A stretch of DNA of 59,717 nt from Erysipelotrichaceae bacterium (lineage in GTDB: Bacteria > Bacillota_I > Bacilli_A > Erysipelotrichales > Erysipelotrichaceae), in assembly GCA_017405675.1 (NCBI GenBank), contig JAFRAB010000050.1:1-59717 (forward strand), in the 5' to 3' direction. The notes beneath the pieces were generated by a model. It did not search any database and was not told where the DNA came from. It saw nothing but the letters and a program-made list of their open reading frames with translations. Shown piece after piece: positions 42,447-51,256 of the stretch. Within the stretch, counting starts at the first letter, position 1. The number at the start of each line of letters is the position of its first letter. Made by a program: the position numbers and the translations under genes.

Positions 42447-43331
42447 ATGTATGTAAACATGAAATATATCCTTGATAACGCAAATCGTGATGGCTATGCA
42501 GTTATGGCTGTCAACAGCGTTAACATGGAAATGGCTAGAGCAGTCATCGAAGCTGCTGAAGAAGAACATTCTCCAATCATCGTTCAGTTCGGTGTTGGCC
42601 AGATGTCAAAGCTGGCTCATCCATCAGAAATGGTTCCAATGATCAAGGCTATGGCAGAAAGAGCAAACGTTCCTGTATGCCTTAACTTAGACCACGGTCC
42701 GTCTCTGGAAGCTGAAATTGATGCAATTAAATGGGGATTCTCAAACGTAATGATCGACGCTTCATCATTACCATATGAAGAAAACGTAAAACGTACACGT
42801 ATGGTAGTAGATCTGGCACATGCCAAGGGCATTTCTGTTGAGGCAGAACTTGGACATGTTGGTCAGGCTGCTGATGGTGATGGCCGTACAGCTGACTTAT
42901 ATACTAATGTTGAACAGGCAGTTGAATTCGTAAAGGCAACAGGTGTTGATGCCCTGGCAGTAGCTATTGGTACAGCACATGGTAAATATCCTGCTGGATT
43001 CGTTCCAACACTCGATTTCAACAGACTTGCTGAATTAAAGGCTGCACTGAAGATGCCATTAGTATTACATGGCGGTTCAGGCTCAGGTGATGAAAACATT
43101 CGTAAAGCTGTAGCTGGCGGCATCAATAAGATTAACGTCTGCACTGATGCATTCCATGCTGCTGAAACTGCTATGAAGGCTAAGTGGGAAGCTGAACCAA
43201 ATACTGATTATCTCGGCATTGAAATGGTAGCTGAAAAGGCTGTCAAGGAATTTGTTAGAAATTATATCCGCTTAATTGGTTCAAATGACCGTTATACATT
43301 TGAAGCTGCTGACAACGGCAGCAGAGAATAG
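42447..43331 (+). CDS. Class II ketose-bisphosphate aldolase
   Basis: 294 residues. The zinc ligands and substrate loop are in VCLNLDHGPSLE, EAELGHVGQAADG, AIGTAHGKYP and LVLHGGSGSGDENIRKAVAGGINKINVCTD. It is the FbaA/GatY/IolJ type of class II aldolase, cleaving a phosphorylated ketose to dihydroxyacetone phosphate and an aldehyde. Located immediately after IIC, so it probably cleaves a metabolite of the imported sugar. AGAGGATG precedes the start. Confidence 0.92.
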   Translation: MYVNMKYILDNANRDGYAVMAVNSVNMEMARAVIEAAEEEHSPIIVQFGVGQMSKLAHPSEMVPMIKAMAERANVPVCLNLDHGPSLEAEIDAIKWGFSNVMIDASSLPYEENVKRTRMVVDLAHAKGISVEAELGHVGQAADGDGRTADLYTNVEQAVEFVKATGVDALAVAIGTAHGKYPAGFVPTLDFNRLAELKAALKMPLVLHGGSGSGDENIRKAVAGGINKINVCTDAFHAAETAMKAKWEAEPNTDYLGIEMVAEKAVKEFVRNYIRLIGSNDRYTFEAADNGSRE

Positions 43332-43340
43332 CTGAAGTTT

Positions 43341-43364
43341 AGGGCGGAGCAATCCGCCCTTTAT
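43341..43364 (+). terminator. Internal hairpin/terminator
   Basis: AGGGCGGA (43341-43348), GCAA, TCCGCCCT (43353-43360), then TTATTCTTTT. Lies between aldolase and RpiB-like genes; may reduce downstream expression. Confidence 0.65.
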
Positions 43365-43393
43365 TCTTTTATAGGACAAAAGGAGATAGAAAT

Positions 43394-44050
43394 ATGAAAA
43401 TCGCAATGATTAATGAATTCTCACAGTCTGCTAAGAACGACCTCGTTTTAAGCGTTCTGAAAGAAGTTGTTGAACCAATGGGACATACAGTATACAACAC
43501 TGGCATGAACACAGCTGAAGCTCCATTACAGCTTGGCGAGCCTGGTTATCTGACATATCTGAACATTGGTGTACAGGCTGCTCTGTTATTAAATTCAGGT
43601 GCTGTAGACTTTGTTGTTACAGGCTGCGGTACAGGTCAGGGTGCCTTAATGGCATGCAACATGATGCCTGGCGTAGTATGCGGTTACTGCATTGAACCAT
43701 CTGATGCATTCCTGTTCTTACAGATCAATAACGGTAACGCTTTATCACTGCCATACGCAAAGGGTTTTGGCTGGGGTGCCGATGTTAACCTGAAGAATAT
43801 CTTCAACATTGCTTTCGGTTCACCAAAGGGCATGGGCTATCCAAATGAACCAGGCCGTAAGGAATCACAGAACAGAAACGCAGCTAAGCTGTTTGAAGTT
43901 AAGGCTGCTATTGCAAAGCCGTTAGTTGAAGCTTTAAGCGCAATGGATCAGGATATCGTTAAGAAGTCTCTGACTCCTAGATTCCTGGATTGCTTCTTTG
44001 AAGGCTGCAAGGATGAGGAATTAAGAAAGTTTGTAGAAGGACTTTTATAA
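43394..44050 (+). CDS. RpiB/LacA/LacB-family sugar-phosphate isomerase
   Basis: 218 residues, longer than typical RpiB (about 150) owing to a C-terminal extension. The family signatures are GAVDFVVTGCGTGQGALMACNMMPGV with the catalytic Cys. Relatives isomerise ribose 5-phosphate, galactose 6-phosphate, or four-carbon sugars (erythrulose phosphates). AAAAGGAGATAG precedes the start. Confidence 0.92.
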   Translation: MKIAMINEFSQSAKNDLVLSVLKEVVEPMGHTVYNTGMNTAEAPLQLGEPGYLTYLNIGVQAALLLNSGAVDFVVTGCGTGQGALMACNMMPGVVCGYCIEPSDAFLFLQINNGNALSLPYAKGFGWGADVNLKNIFNIAFGSPKGMGYPNEPGRKESQNRNAAKLFEVKAAIAKPLVEALSAMDQDIVKKSLTPRFLDCFFEGCKDEELRKFVEGLL

Positions 44051-44054
44051 TGTA

Positions 44055-44082
44055 AAAAACGATGTTGTATGACATCGTTTTT
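44055..44082 (+). terminator. Internal hairpin/terminator
   Basis: AAAAACGATGT (44055-44065), TGTATG, ACATCGTTTTT (44072-44082). Another possible attenuation point before the dehydrogenase gene. Confidence 0.7.
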
Positions 44083-44100
44083 TGAAGAGGAGAGGAAGTT

Positions 44101-45162
44101 ATGTTCAGTTATTATCTGCCGTGTTATACATTAGGAACTGATGCGTTTGACAATTTTGAAAGCGTATTATCATCTTATGGCCGTAAGGTAGCTTTACTAT
44201 ATGGTGAAAAAGCCTTTGCGGCTTCCAAAGATAAGATCATACCTGCCTTAAGAAATTTCGAAATCGTATATCAGACAGTTTACGGCAAGGAAGCCTCATA
44301 TACCAACATTGACAGATTAAGTGCTGTTGAAGACATTAAGAAGGCTGATTTCATACTGGCAGTCGGCGGCGGCAAGTGCATTGATGTTGCCAAGGTCGTA
44401 GGAGACAGGCTTGAAAAGCCGGTATTTACCGTTGCCAGCATTGCTTCGACATGTGCAGCAGTTACCAAGATTGCTGTTCTTCATAACGATGACGGTTCAT
44501 TCAGAGAAGTTTACCGTCTGAAAAATCCTCCGGTACATTGTTTCATTGATCCTGAGATAGTTGTAAATGCTCCGGCCAAGTATTTCTGGGCTGGCATGGG
44601 TGACACAATGGCTAAACACGTTGAGTGTGTTTTCTCTTCAAAAAATGATGTCCTGGATTTTGAGAGTTATCTGGGAAGGACCATTTCAAATCTGTGTTAT
44701 TACCCGATCCTGGAAAAGGGTGAAAAGGCCTATGCAGATGTAAGAAATCATGTTGTATCTGATGAAGTTGAAGATGTCATCAAGTCGATCATCATTGCTA
44801 CAGGTGCCGTCTCAGTAAGTGTAAATCCGGATTATAATTCCGCTCTCGCACATGCCTTATACTATGGTCTGACGGTAAGAGAATGGATGGAGCAGAAACA
44901 TCTGCACGGTGAAATAGTTTCTTATGGCACATTGGTACAGCTGCTGATCGATGGTCAGATGGAAGAGCTGAGAAAAGTTTATGATTTCAATAAAAAAGTT
45001 CAGTTACCGGTATGCCTGAAGGATCTTGATCTGGATAGAGATGATCCTATGGACGACATTCTTGATGCCACGATCATTAATCCGGAACTTGATCACATCC
45101 CATATCCGATAACTAAGGAAATGGTAAGAGAAACCATCCTGAAACTTGAAGATTATAAATAA
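44101..45162 (+). CDS. Glycerol-dehydrogenase-like iron-containing alcohol dehydrogenase
   Basis: 353 residues of the Fe-ADH/GldA superfamily. AVGGGKCIDVAK binds NAD, VASIASTCAAVTKIAVLH follows, and the metal site includes GMGDTMAKHVE and HALYYGLT. Similar to glycerol dehydrogenases and SN-glycerol-1-phosphate dehydrogenase. Possibly reduces an aldehyde released by the aldolase. AGAGGAGAGG precedes the start. Confidence 0.85.
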   Translation: MFSYYLPCYTLGTDAFDNFESVLSSYGRKVALLYGEKAFAASKDKIIPALRNFEIVYQTVYGKEASYTNIDRLSAVEDIKKADFILAVGGGKCIDVAKVVGDRLEKPVFTVASIASTCAAVTKIAVLHNDDGSFREVYRLKNPPVHCFIDPEIVVNAPAKYFWAGMGDTMAKHVECVFSSKNDVLDFESYLGRTISNLCYYPILEKGEKAYADVRNHVVSDEVEDVIKSIIIATGAVSVSVNPDYNSALAHALYYGLTVREWMEQKHLHGEIVSYGTLVQLLIDGQMEELRKVYDFNKKVQLPVCLKDLDLDRDDPMDDILDATIINPELDHIPYPITKEMVRETILKLEDYK

Positions 45163-45165
45163 AAA

Positions 45166-45181
45166 AGAAGCCGGAGCTTCT
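45166..45181 (-). terminator. Terminator, minus strand
   Basis: Minus strand AGAAGC, TCCG, GCTTCT, TTTTTATT. Short stem but strong T-run. Ends the small membrane protein gene. Confidence 0.7.
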
Positions 45182-45404
45182 AAAGGTTTTTGGTAGGAAT
45201 AAGTGCTAAAGCAATTGAAACCGCCAGAATTATGATAGCGGCTTTACGCATGGCTTTTTCCTTATCGTTGTAGTCTAAGGTTGTGCCCGGAGATTTCTGC
45301 TGTCTGGTAGAAAACGAAACTCTGACATAGCCAATCATGAAGATACCGACAAAGGTACCAATGTACATCAGGATGTCCCTGATCAGAATAAGTGTTTTAA
45401 TCAT
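45180..45404 (-). CDS. Small two-helix membrane protein
   Basis: 74 residues. Hydrophobic segments near residues 10-25 and 52-68, with a basic loop between them. No clear family. No ribosome binding site is visible; a -10 TATAAT (45416-45411, minus strand) lies 6 nt before the ATG, so transcription may begin at the start codon (leaderless). Encoded antisense within the sugar cluster and ending in its own terminator. Existence as a gene is probable, not certain. Confidence 0.55.
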   Translation of the reverse strand: MIKTLILIRDILMYIGTFVGIFMIGYVRVSFSTRQQKSPGTTLDYNDKEKAMRKAAIIILAVSIALALIPTKNL

Positions 45405-45453
45405 ATCAGTATTATATTACAGTGATATGTTTTTGGAAAGGAAATAAAGTTAT

Positions 45454-46104
45454 ATGAAGGTAGTTTTAATTCACACCAGTCCCGTTTCATTAAATGATCT
45501 AAAGGCGTTATTCAAGGAAATAGTTCCGGAAGTTGAAATGGTAAATATCATAGACGATTCATTGCTGGATGAAGTAAAAAAAGTAGGCCATATCAATCCG
45601 GCCATCATCAGCAGAATGTGTGCATATGTTCAGGTTGCCAAGACAATGAAGCCTGATCTGATTTTCAACCAGTGTTCTTCAGTAGGTGAGGCGTTTGACA
45701 TTGCCAGAAAACAGGCTGACTGCAAGACGCTGAAGATTGATGAAGCCATGGCTGAAAAGGCTGTTGAACTCGGTACAAGGATTGGTGTAGTAGCTACTGT
45801 TGCTTCTACAGTTAGCCCAAGCTGTAATTTGGTCAGAACAAAAGCCAAAGAAGCCGGTAAGGATGTCTGCGTTACAGAATATCTGGTAGATGGTGCTCTG
45901 GATATCTTAATGAGCGGTGATGTTGACAAGCATAATGAACTGGTTATTAAGGCAATCAGAAAGGCTGAAGCAGAAAATGATGTCGTAGTACTGGCACAGG
46001 GTTCAATGACAGCCATATTACCTTTATTAGGTGAAACGGAAAAGCCTGTTCTTACTTCACCGAGACTCGCTGTCGAAAGAGTTAAGAAGGAGTTAGGCCT
46101 TTAA
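45454..46104 (+). CDS. Asp/Glu/hydantoin racemase-family protein
   Basis: 216 residues. FNQCSSVGEAFDIAR is the first Cys loop of the Asp/Glu racemase fold. The second catalytic Cys expected near the C-terminus is replaced: VVLAQGSMTAI has Gly-Ser. With one Cys it is more likely an isomerase/decarboxylase-like or binding relative than a two-base racemase. GGAAAGGAAA precedes the start. Overlaps the kinase gene by one base. Confidence 0.78.
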   Translation: MKVVLIHTSPVSLNDLKALFKEIVPEVEMVNIIDDSLLDEVKKVGHINPAIISRMCAYVQVAKTMKPDLIFNQCSSVGEAFDIARKQADCKTLKIDEAMAEKAVELGTRIGVVATVASTVSPSCNLVRTKAKEAGKDVCVTEYLVDGALDILMSGDVDKHNELVIKAIRKAEAENDVVVLAQGSMTAILPLLGETEKPVLTSPRLAVERVKKELGL

Positions 46105-47522
46105 TGATAATATCAGCTGATATTCTTAAATCATATGAATATCCTGATATTGACATAGATGATCTTGTCAGCCGAGAAATTGAGAGAGATGATCATGTTT
46201 TTGTAGTACTTGATGATGATCCAACCGGTGTACAGACTGTCCATGATGTTAATGTCTATACTGACTGGCAGAAGGATACGCTGGTAAACGCATTTAAAGA
46301 AGACCGCCTGTTTTTCATACTGACTAATTCAAGAGGATTAAGCGTTGATGAAACAACAGAGGTACATAAGAAGATAGTAGAAAATGTTACAGAAGCATCT
46401 CAGATAACAGGCAAGAAATACTTCTTCATATCAAGAAGTGATTCTACCCTGAGAGGTCATTATCCCCTGGAAACAGACCTGTTATGTGAAGGCTTATTAA
46501 GACAATATGGTAAGGTAGATGGTGACATTCTGTTCCCGTTCTTCAAAGAGGGAAACAGATATACCTTAAGTGATGTTCATTATGTCAGGTATGGTAATGA
46601 ACTGGTACCTTGTGGCGAAACAGAATTTGCTGCCGATCAGACCTTTGGCTATGTCAGTTCTGATCTAAAGGCATATATTGAAGAAAAATGTCAGGAAACA
46701 TACAAAAAGGAAGAAGTTGTCAGCATAACACTTGAAGAATTAAGAAAAGCCGATATTGACAGTATTCTTGGTAAGTTATTAAAGGCTGAGAACCACCGTA
46801 GAATCATTGTGAACGCTATTGATTACATTGATGTTAAGGTTTTCTGTCTGGCACTGTATAAGGCTATTGCAAAAGGCAAGGTCTTCATGTACAGAACAGC
46901 GGCTTCATTTGTCAGATGTGTAGGAGGCATAAGCGAAAAACCTCTTCTGAAAAAGGAAGAAATGTTAAAGCAAAGCACATCCGGCAATGGCGGTATTGTA
47001 ATAGTTGGCTCACATACCGATAAGACAACCAGACAGCTGAATAAGCTGCTTGAACTTGATGATACCGTTGCGGTTGCCTTTAAGTCTTCTCTTGTACTTG
47101 ATGGAGATGAGGAGATTGAAAAGGAAATAGTCCGCTGCCTGGCGGAAGAGGAAAAAATAATCAGCAGCGGAAAGATCGCTGTTGCCTATACGGAAAGACA
47201 GGTTATCACTCTGCCGGATGATACCAGGGAAAAAGCACTGCAGAGAAGCGTCAGAATATCTGACTGTTTATTACAGCTGGTTAAGAGATTGAGCATCGAA
47301 CCGTCATTTGTGGTAGCAAAAGGGGGTATTACTTCAGCTGATGTTGGCGTAAAGGCGTTGGCTATCAGGAAAGCCAGGGTTGCCGGTCAGATTCAGCCGG
47401 GTGTGCCGGTCTGGATAGCTGATGAGAATTCCAGATTTCCTGACATTCCATACGTAATATTCCCGGGCAATGTCGGTGATGATGAAACGCTGTACAATGC
47501 TGTTAAGGTTTTAGCCGGATAG
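46104..47522 (+). CDS. Four-carbon acid sugar kinase family (DUF1537)
   Basis: 472 residues. The N-terminal domain has VLDDDPTGVQTVHDVNVYT and FFISRSDSTLRGHYPLE, the DUF1537 substrate-binding signatures; the C-terminal domain has VVAKGGITSADVGVKAL and VIFPGNVGDDETL for nucleotide binding. Characterised relatives phosphorylate four-carbon acid sugars such as threonate, erythronate or 3-oxo derivatives. AAGGAG precedes the start. Last gene of the rightward arm of the sugar cluster. With the racemase-like protein it hints at an acid-sugar side branch. Confidence 0.9.
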   Translation: MIISADILKSYEYPDIDIDDLVSREIERDDHVFVVLDDDPTGVQTVHDVNVYTDWQKDTLVNAFKEDRLFFILTNSRGLSVDETTEVHKKIVENVTEASQITGKKYFFISRSDSTLRGHYPLETDLLCEGLLRQYGKVDGDILFPFFKEGNRYTLSDVHYVRYGNELVPCGETEFAADQTFGYVSSDLKAYIEEKCQETYKKEEVVSITLEELRKADIDSILGKLLKAENHRRIIVNAIDYIDVKVFCLALYKAIAKGKVFMYRTAASFVRCVGGISEKPLLKKEEMLKQSTSGNGGIVIVGSHTDKTTRQLNKLLELDDTVAVAFKSSLVLDGDEEIEKEIVRCLAEEEKIISSGKIAVAYTERQVITLPDDTREKALQRSVRISDCLLQLVKRLSIEPSFVVAKGGITSADVGVKALAIRKARVAGQIQPGVPVWIADENSRFPDIPYVIFPGNVGDDETLYNAVKVLAG

Positions 47523-47575
47523 GGATACTGTAAAAGAACTCTTAAATTCTGTTTATTAGTCGGCAAAGATATATA

Positions 47576-47610
47576 AAAACAGTAACTGTATTCATAGCAG
47601 TTACTGTTTT
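47576..47610. terminator. Bidirectional terminator
   Basis: AAAACAGTAACTG (47576-47588) and CAGTTACTGTTTT (47598-47610). The stop codon of the convergent YesL-like gene lies in the stem. Confidence 0.8.
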
Positions 47611-48251
47611 TTTCGTCTTTCTCGCTGGTATTCGGCATTGCCTTTTTTGAATTTGTACTTTTTCAACATCTTGGGAATTATAAGCCAGCTGAAGTAGGTT
47701 ATAACTCCAGGCAGAACAAGCAGAAATCCCGGCATTAACAATGCACTCAATATTGGAATACCGATATTCAGTATCAGCAGGGTGACAGTTTCAAACAGAC
47801 AGATAAATGAAATGTCAAGCGCCTTTTTAAAGGCAGCCCAGGCACCCTCAGCCATATCCTGAGATATGACCACGAATACCATCAGCATTTCAAATACCAG
47901 CACAGCTATCAGTGTAAAAATCGCAGCCTGAGCAATAATGTCTATGGTTGCATCTCCGCCTTTATAATAGAGATAGTCAACAACAAGTACTGCTAAGGCT
48001 ACTGCATGCAGCAGCCAGACTACCGTAGCTGTTTTAAAATACTTTTTGAAGGAATTAAAGAAAATATTCAGAGGTTTATCCGCGTCGTACATTACATACT
48101 GGCTCATGGCATCATGCAGGGCTGTCAGACTGGCGCCAACAGTTACCACAGGCAGTGAAAACAGTACACTGAAAAAACCAAGCAGGACGATATTGGTTAA
48201 CCGTCCTGCTAATTTTCCCATGAATCCTTCAAATCTGTCTCTGTTATCCAT
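47601..48251 (-). CDS. YesL/DUF624-family membrane protein
   Basis: 216 residues from the ATG at 48251, right after the ABC ATPase stop (a TTG at 48269 is an alternative). About five hydrophobic segments and the family's GASLTALHDAMSQYVMYDADKPLNIFFNSFKKYFK motif region, starting at the GASLTALHD part. DUF624 proteins are encoded next to YesM/YesN and sugar ABC transporters in Bacillota. Last gene of the leftward ABC operon. Confidence 0.82.
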   Translation of the reverse strand: MDNRDRFEGFMGKLAGRLTNIVLLGFFSVLFSLPVVTVGASLTALHDAMSQYVMYDADKPLNIFFNSFKKYFKTATVVWLLHAVALAVLVVDYLYYKGGDATIDIIAQAAIFTLIAVLVFEMLMVFVVISQDMAEGAWAAFKKALDISFICLFETVTLLILNIGIPILSALLMPGFLLVLPGVITYFSWLIIPKMLKKYKFKKGNAEYQRERRKKQ

Positions 48252-48252
48252 A

Positions 48253-49368
48253 TTATTCAATGATTTCAAGAGAACCTAAGGTAATCTTTTCTTCAGTTTC
48301 CTTATCGAATAATACGTAACGGTTTCCTTCAAAATTGAAGTGAACAGTTGAATCCATCGCAAAGTCGATGCTGCCGAAAGCTATGGCTGATAATACGATG
48401 TCATCAACAGCAAGAGCCAATGTTGTTTCCATGCCTGACGGTAAAGATGAAACTACTCTGGCTTCCACACCCTCATCGGATACATGAATGAACTCAGGTC
48501 TGATACCAAGAATGTATTCATGTTCAGGTTCTAATTCAACCTTTTCATTAGGTGTGAATATTACCTTGAATTTCTGGGTATTTAAGATGAGTTTATCGCC
48601 CTCAGTGTGGCCATGGCAGTTGACAAAGTTCATGCTTGGGTTTCCCATGAAGTCAGCGCAGAAGACATTGTTAGGTTCACCATACAGCTGCAGAGGAGGA
48701 CAGTACTGCTGTAACAGACCTGTCTTGATCAGAGCAACCTTGGTTGAAAGTGTCATGGCTTCTGACTGGTCATGAGTAACATATACGAATGTAGATCCTG
48801 ATGTTAAATGCAGTCTCTTCAGTTCGGCACGCATGTCATTTCTTAACTTAGCGTCCAGGTTACTTAATGGCTCGTCCATTAAGAGAATCTTTGGATTTGG
48901 TGCCAGTGTACGGGCGATGGCAACACGCTGCTGCTGACCGCCTGACAGTTCTGCAGGATATCTGTTCATGTATTCTTCAATACGCATGGTCTGACAGATT
49001 TCTCTGACTCTGGCATCGATCTTATCCTTAGGCCACTTCATGTTTTCCAGACCGAATGCGATATTCTTGTATACGGTCATATGAGGCCATAAGGCATAGT
49101 TCTGGAACAGGAATCCGATGTTTCTCTTGTCCGGTGACAGGTTGATACCTTTTTCATCGGAAAAGACACATTCGTCATCAAAATATATTTCTCCGTCTGT
49201 CGGAGTTTCAAGACCGGCAATCATTCTCAGAGTCGTTGTCTTACCGCAGCCTGACGGGCCTAACAGGGATACGAATTCGCCATCCTTGATTTCCATATTC
49301 AGTTTGTCAACGGCTAAGGAACCTTTACCGAACTGTTTTGTAATATTAACTAATCTGATTGTTGGCAT
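48253..49368 (-). CDS. ABC transporter ATP-binding protein (Fbp/Pot/Ugp type)
   Basis: 371 residues. Walker A GPSGCGKTTT, Q-loop, signature LSGGQQQRVAIARTL, Walker B LLMDEPLSNLD and H-loop VTHDQSEAM; the C-terminal TOBE domain (270-371) is typical of importers of the CUT1/iron/polyamine type. AGGAGGAAAC precedes the start, within the permease 3' end. Drives the importer encoded upstream. Confidence 0.95.
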   Translation of the reverse strand: MPTIRLVNITKQFGKGSLAVDKLNMEIKDGEFVSLLGPSGCGKTTTLRMIAGLETPTDGEIYFDDECVFSDEKGINLSPDKRNIGFLFQNYALWPHMTVYKNIAFGLENMKWPKDKIDARVREICQTMRIEEYMNRYPAELSGGQQQRVAIARTLAPNPKILLMDEPLSNLDAKLRNDMRAELKRLHLTSGSTFVYVTHDQSEAMTLSTKVALIKTGLLQQYCPPLQLYGEPNNVFCADFMGNPSMNFVNCHGHTEGDKLILNTQKFKVIFTPNEKVELEPEHEYILGIRPEFIHVSDEGVEARVVSSLPSGMETTLALAVDDIVLSAIAFGSIDFAMDSTVHFNFEGNRYVLFDKETEEKITLGSLEIIE

Positions 49369-49371
49369 TTT

Positions 49372-50829
49372 CTAGTTTCCTCCTACACCCTTTTCGATTG
49401 AAGCACCGGTCAGTTTTTCAACTGTGAAGTTGATTACCAATACAACAATGATGATCAATAAGTTAACTGCGTTAGAGAACTGGGTGAATCCTTTCTCGTC
49501 GTAGAACAGCAGTAATGATGTCAGTACTCTGTTATTGGCAGTTATCAGAATAACGAACAGACTCAGTTCACGCATGCCGGAAATAAATGGTAACAGATAT
49601 CCGGATACGATCGTGGACTTTTCGATTGGGATTATGATCCTTGTCATTCTCTTGATCCAAGGAACACCCATGATGATTCCGGCTTCCTCAATTTCCGGTG
49701 ACAGCTGCAGCATTGAGTTGACACCGCTTCTTGAAGCCATTGGCAGATACTTGATCGTACCAATTAAAGCCAGGATCGTAAATGTTCCGTAAAGTGAAGG
49801 AATGATGCCTCTCTTCGTTGAGAACATTGACAGATAAATGGCAGCCAGGGCCATTGATGGAATCAGGTAAGGTATGAAGGTGAGATCTTCAACTACCTTT
49901 GATAACCAGCTTCCTCTTCTTCTGACAATGCTGTAACCAGCTAAGAAGCCTAATGTACCGGCACCGATGGCGCAGGTGAATGACAGCTTCAAGCTGTTAA
50001 GCAGGGTTCTGTATACTTCAGGATTAAGCAGGATACCAGGCTGGTCCTGAAGTGAGTTATGTCCCTGAGACTGGCCGATCCAGAAGCTTAAGGTCATGTT
50101 GGACAGTTTGTATACACCTGTCGTCAGCATGACAGATTCCAGAGCGAATGTTACCAGTGGAATAACTGACATGCACAGCACAACGAATGCTGTAATGATT
50201 GATATCGGAAGTCTCATTCCCTTTAAGTGGAATATTGAGATATTGGCACTCTTACCGGTTACTGTGGCATAGGACTTTCTGGTACCGATCATCTTCTGGT
50301 TTACATACATGATAATTACACTGAGAACGATCATTACCAGAGCCAGAATGTAGCCGACACCCGGATTGGTACCGTTTATCGCAGCGTACAGTTCAGTGGT
50401 CAGTACGAAGTATCGTACCGGCAGCCCCAGAAACTGAGGGGATGCGAATGCTGCCATGGCACCGGAGAATACCAGAATGATAGTACTTAATACAGCAGGC
50501 ATTACGATTGGAATGGTGATCCTCAGGAACATTCTCAATCTCTTGGTTTTCAGAATTATTGCTGCTTCTTCCAGGTTGGCGTCCATGTTATGAAGGATAC
50601 CGCCAATCAGTATGTAGGCAAACGGTGCATAGTGCAGACCGGTTACTACGATTATCGGGAATTCCCCATAACCAAACCAGGTAGGAACTACTATGCCTGT
50701 CAGGGCTGTGAAAATACCGTTTGAACCGGTTACCTCAATACTCTTGAAGAAGTTCTTCCAGGCCAGAGCCAGGGTCCATGCCGGCATTATGTATGGGAAG
50801 ATGAACAGTTTCGTCAGAACCTTCTTCAC
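49372..50829 (-). CDS. ABC permease, C-terminal part of split protein
   Basis: 485 residues from a GTG at 50829. The sequence begins KKVLTKLFIFPYIMPAWTLALAWKNF, the middle of the first permease domain of two-domain FbpB-type proteins, and continues through a second EAA loop EEAGIIMGVPWIKRMTRIIIP. It overlaps the stop of the upstream ORF by 4 bp (GTGA). Inserting one base near 50829 would restore a single protein of about 595 residues, the usual size. So this is either a frameshifted gene or a sequencing deletion; re-initiation at GTG could still yield the fragment. Confidence 0.85.
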   Translation of the reverse strand: MKKVLTKLFIFPYIMPAWTLALAWKNFFKSIEVTGSNGIFTALTGIVVPTWFGYGEFPIIVVTGLHYAPFAYILIGGILHNMDANLEEAAIILKTKRLRMFLRITIPIVMPAVLSTIILVFSGAMAAFASPQFLGLPVRYFVLTTELYAAINGTNPGVGYILALVMIVLSVIIMYVNQKMIGTRKSYATVTGKSANISIFHLKGMRLPISIITAFVVLCMSVIPLVTFALESVMLTTGVYKLSNMTLSFWIGQSQGHNSLQDQPGILLNPEVYRTLLNSLKLSFTCAIGAGTLGFLAGYSIVRRRGSWLSKVVEDLTFIPYLIPSMALAAIYLSMFSTKRGIIPSLYGTFTILALIGTIKYLPMASRSGVNSMLQLSPEIEEAGIIMGVPWIKRMTRIIIPIEKSTIVSGYLLPFISGMRELSLFVILITANNRVLTSLLLFYDEKGFTQFSNAVNLLIIIVVLVINFTVEKLTGASIEKGVGGN

Positions 50830-51167
50830 ATCAGGTCACTTCTTGAAACCAGCCAGGCAAATGAACCGCCTATCAGGATGGCAACAACACATGCCCAGAT
50901 GGAAGTCACGATACTGTTGCGGATAGGATCCCACAGTAAGGACTTGCTGAAAGTGCTGGCGAATGCTCTTACCCAGTGATAGGTAGTAAAGGAACCTACA
51001 GCCTGATGTACTCTTGATTTCTCAGATGGATGTACAATGAATGTATCCCTTACGATAGAAATCAGCGGAATGACTACCAGGAATGTCAGCATAATCAGGA
51101 ACAGAACCAATAGCACATTATATGGCTTGCTGAAAAATGTTTTTATTTTATTCCATTTTTTCTTCAT
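50826..51167 (-). CDS. ABC permease, N-terminal fragment
   Basis: 113 residues: basic N-terminus, first membrane helix (VLLVLFLIMLTFLVVIPLISIV), a periplasmic loop and a second helix ending GGSFAWLVSRSDLM. In relatives this continues directly into the helix that begins the following ORF. CGGGAGAAGAAT precedes the start. It probably cannot transport alone. Confidence 0.8.
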   Translation of the reverse strand: MKKKWNKIKTFFSKPYNVLLVLFLIMLTFLVVIPLISIVRDTFIVHPSEKSRVHQAVGSFTTYHWVRAFASTFSKSLLWDPIRNSIVTSIWACVVAILIGGSFAWLVSRSDLM

Positions 51168-51193
51168 ATTCTTCTCCCGTCTATGAATTAAAG

Positions 51194-51232
51194 AAAGGAA
51201 GGCTAAGCATAACGTCTCCAGAGCCTTCCTTT
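51194..51232 (-). terminator. Attenuator hairpin between solute-binding and permease genes
   Basis: AAAGGAAGGCT (51194-51204) and AGCCTTCCTTT (51222-51232), 17-nt loop, with T residues on the minus strand. Lies after the solute-binding protein gene and before the permease, so partial termination would favour the binding protein. Confidence 0.7.
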
Positions 51233-51256
51233 TATTTGATTATACTTAAAGATTAA

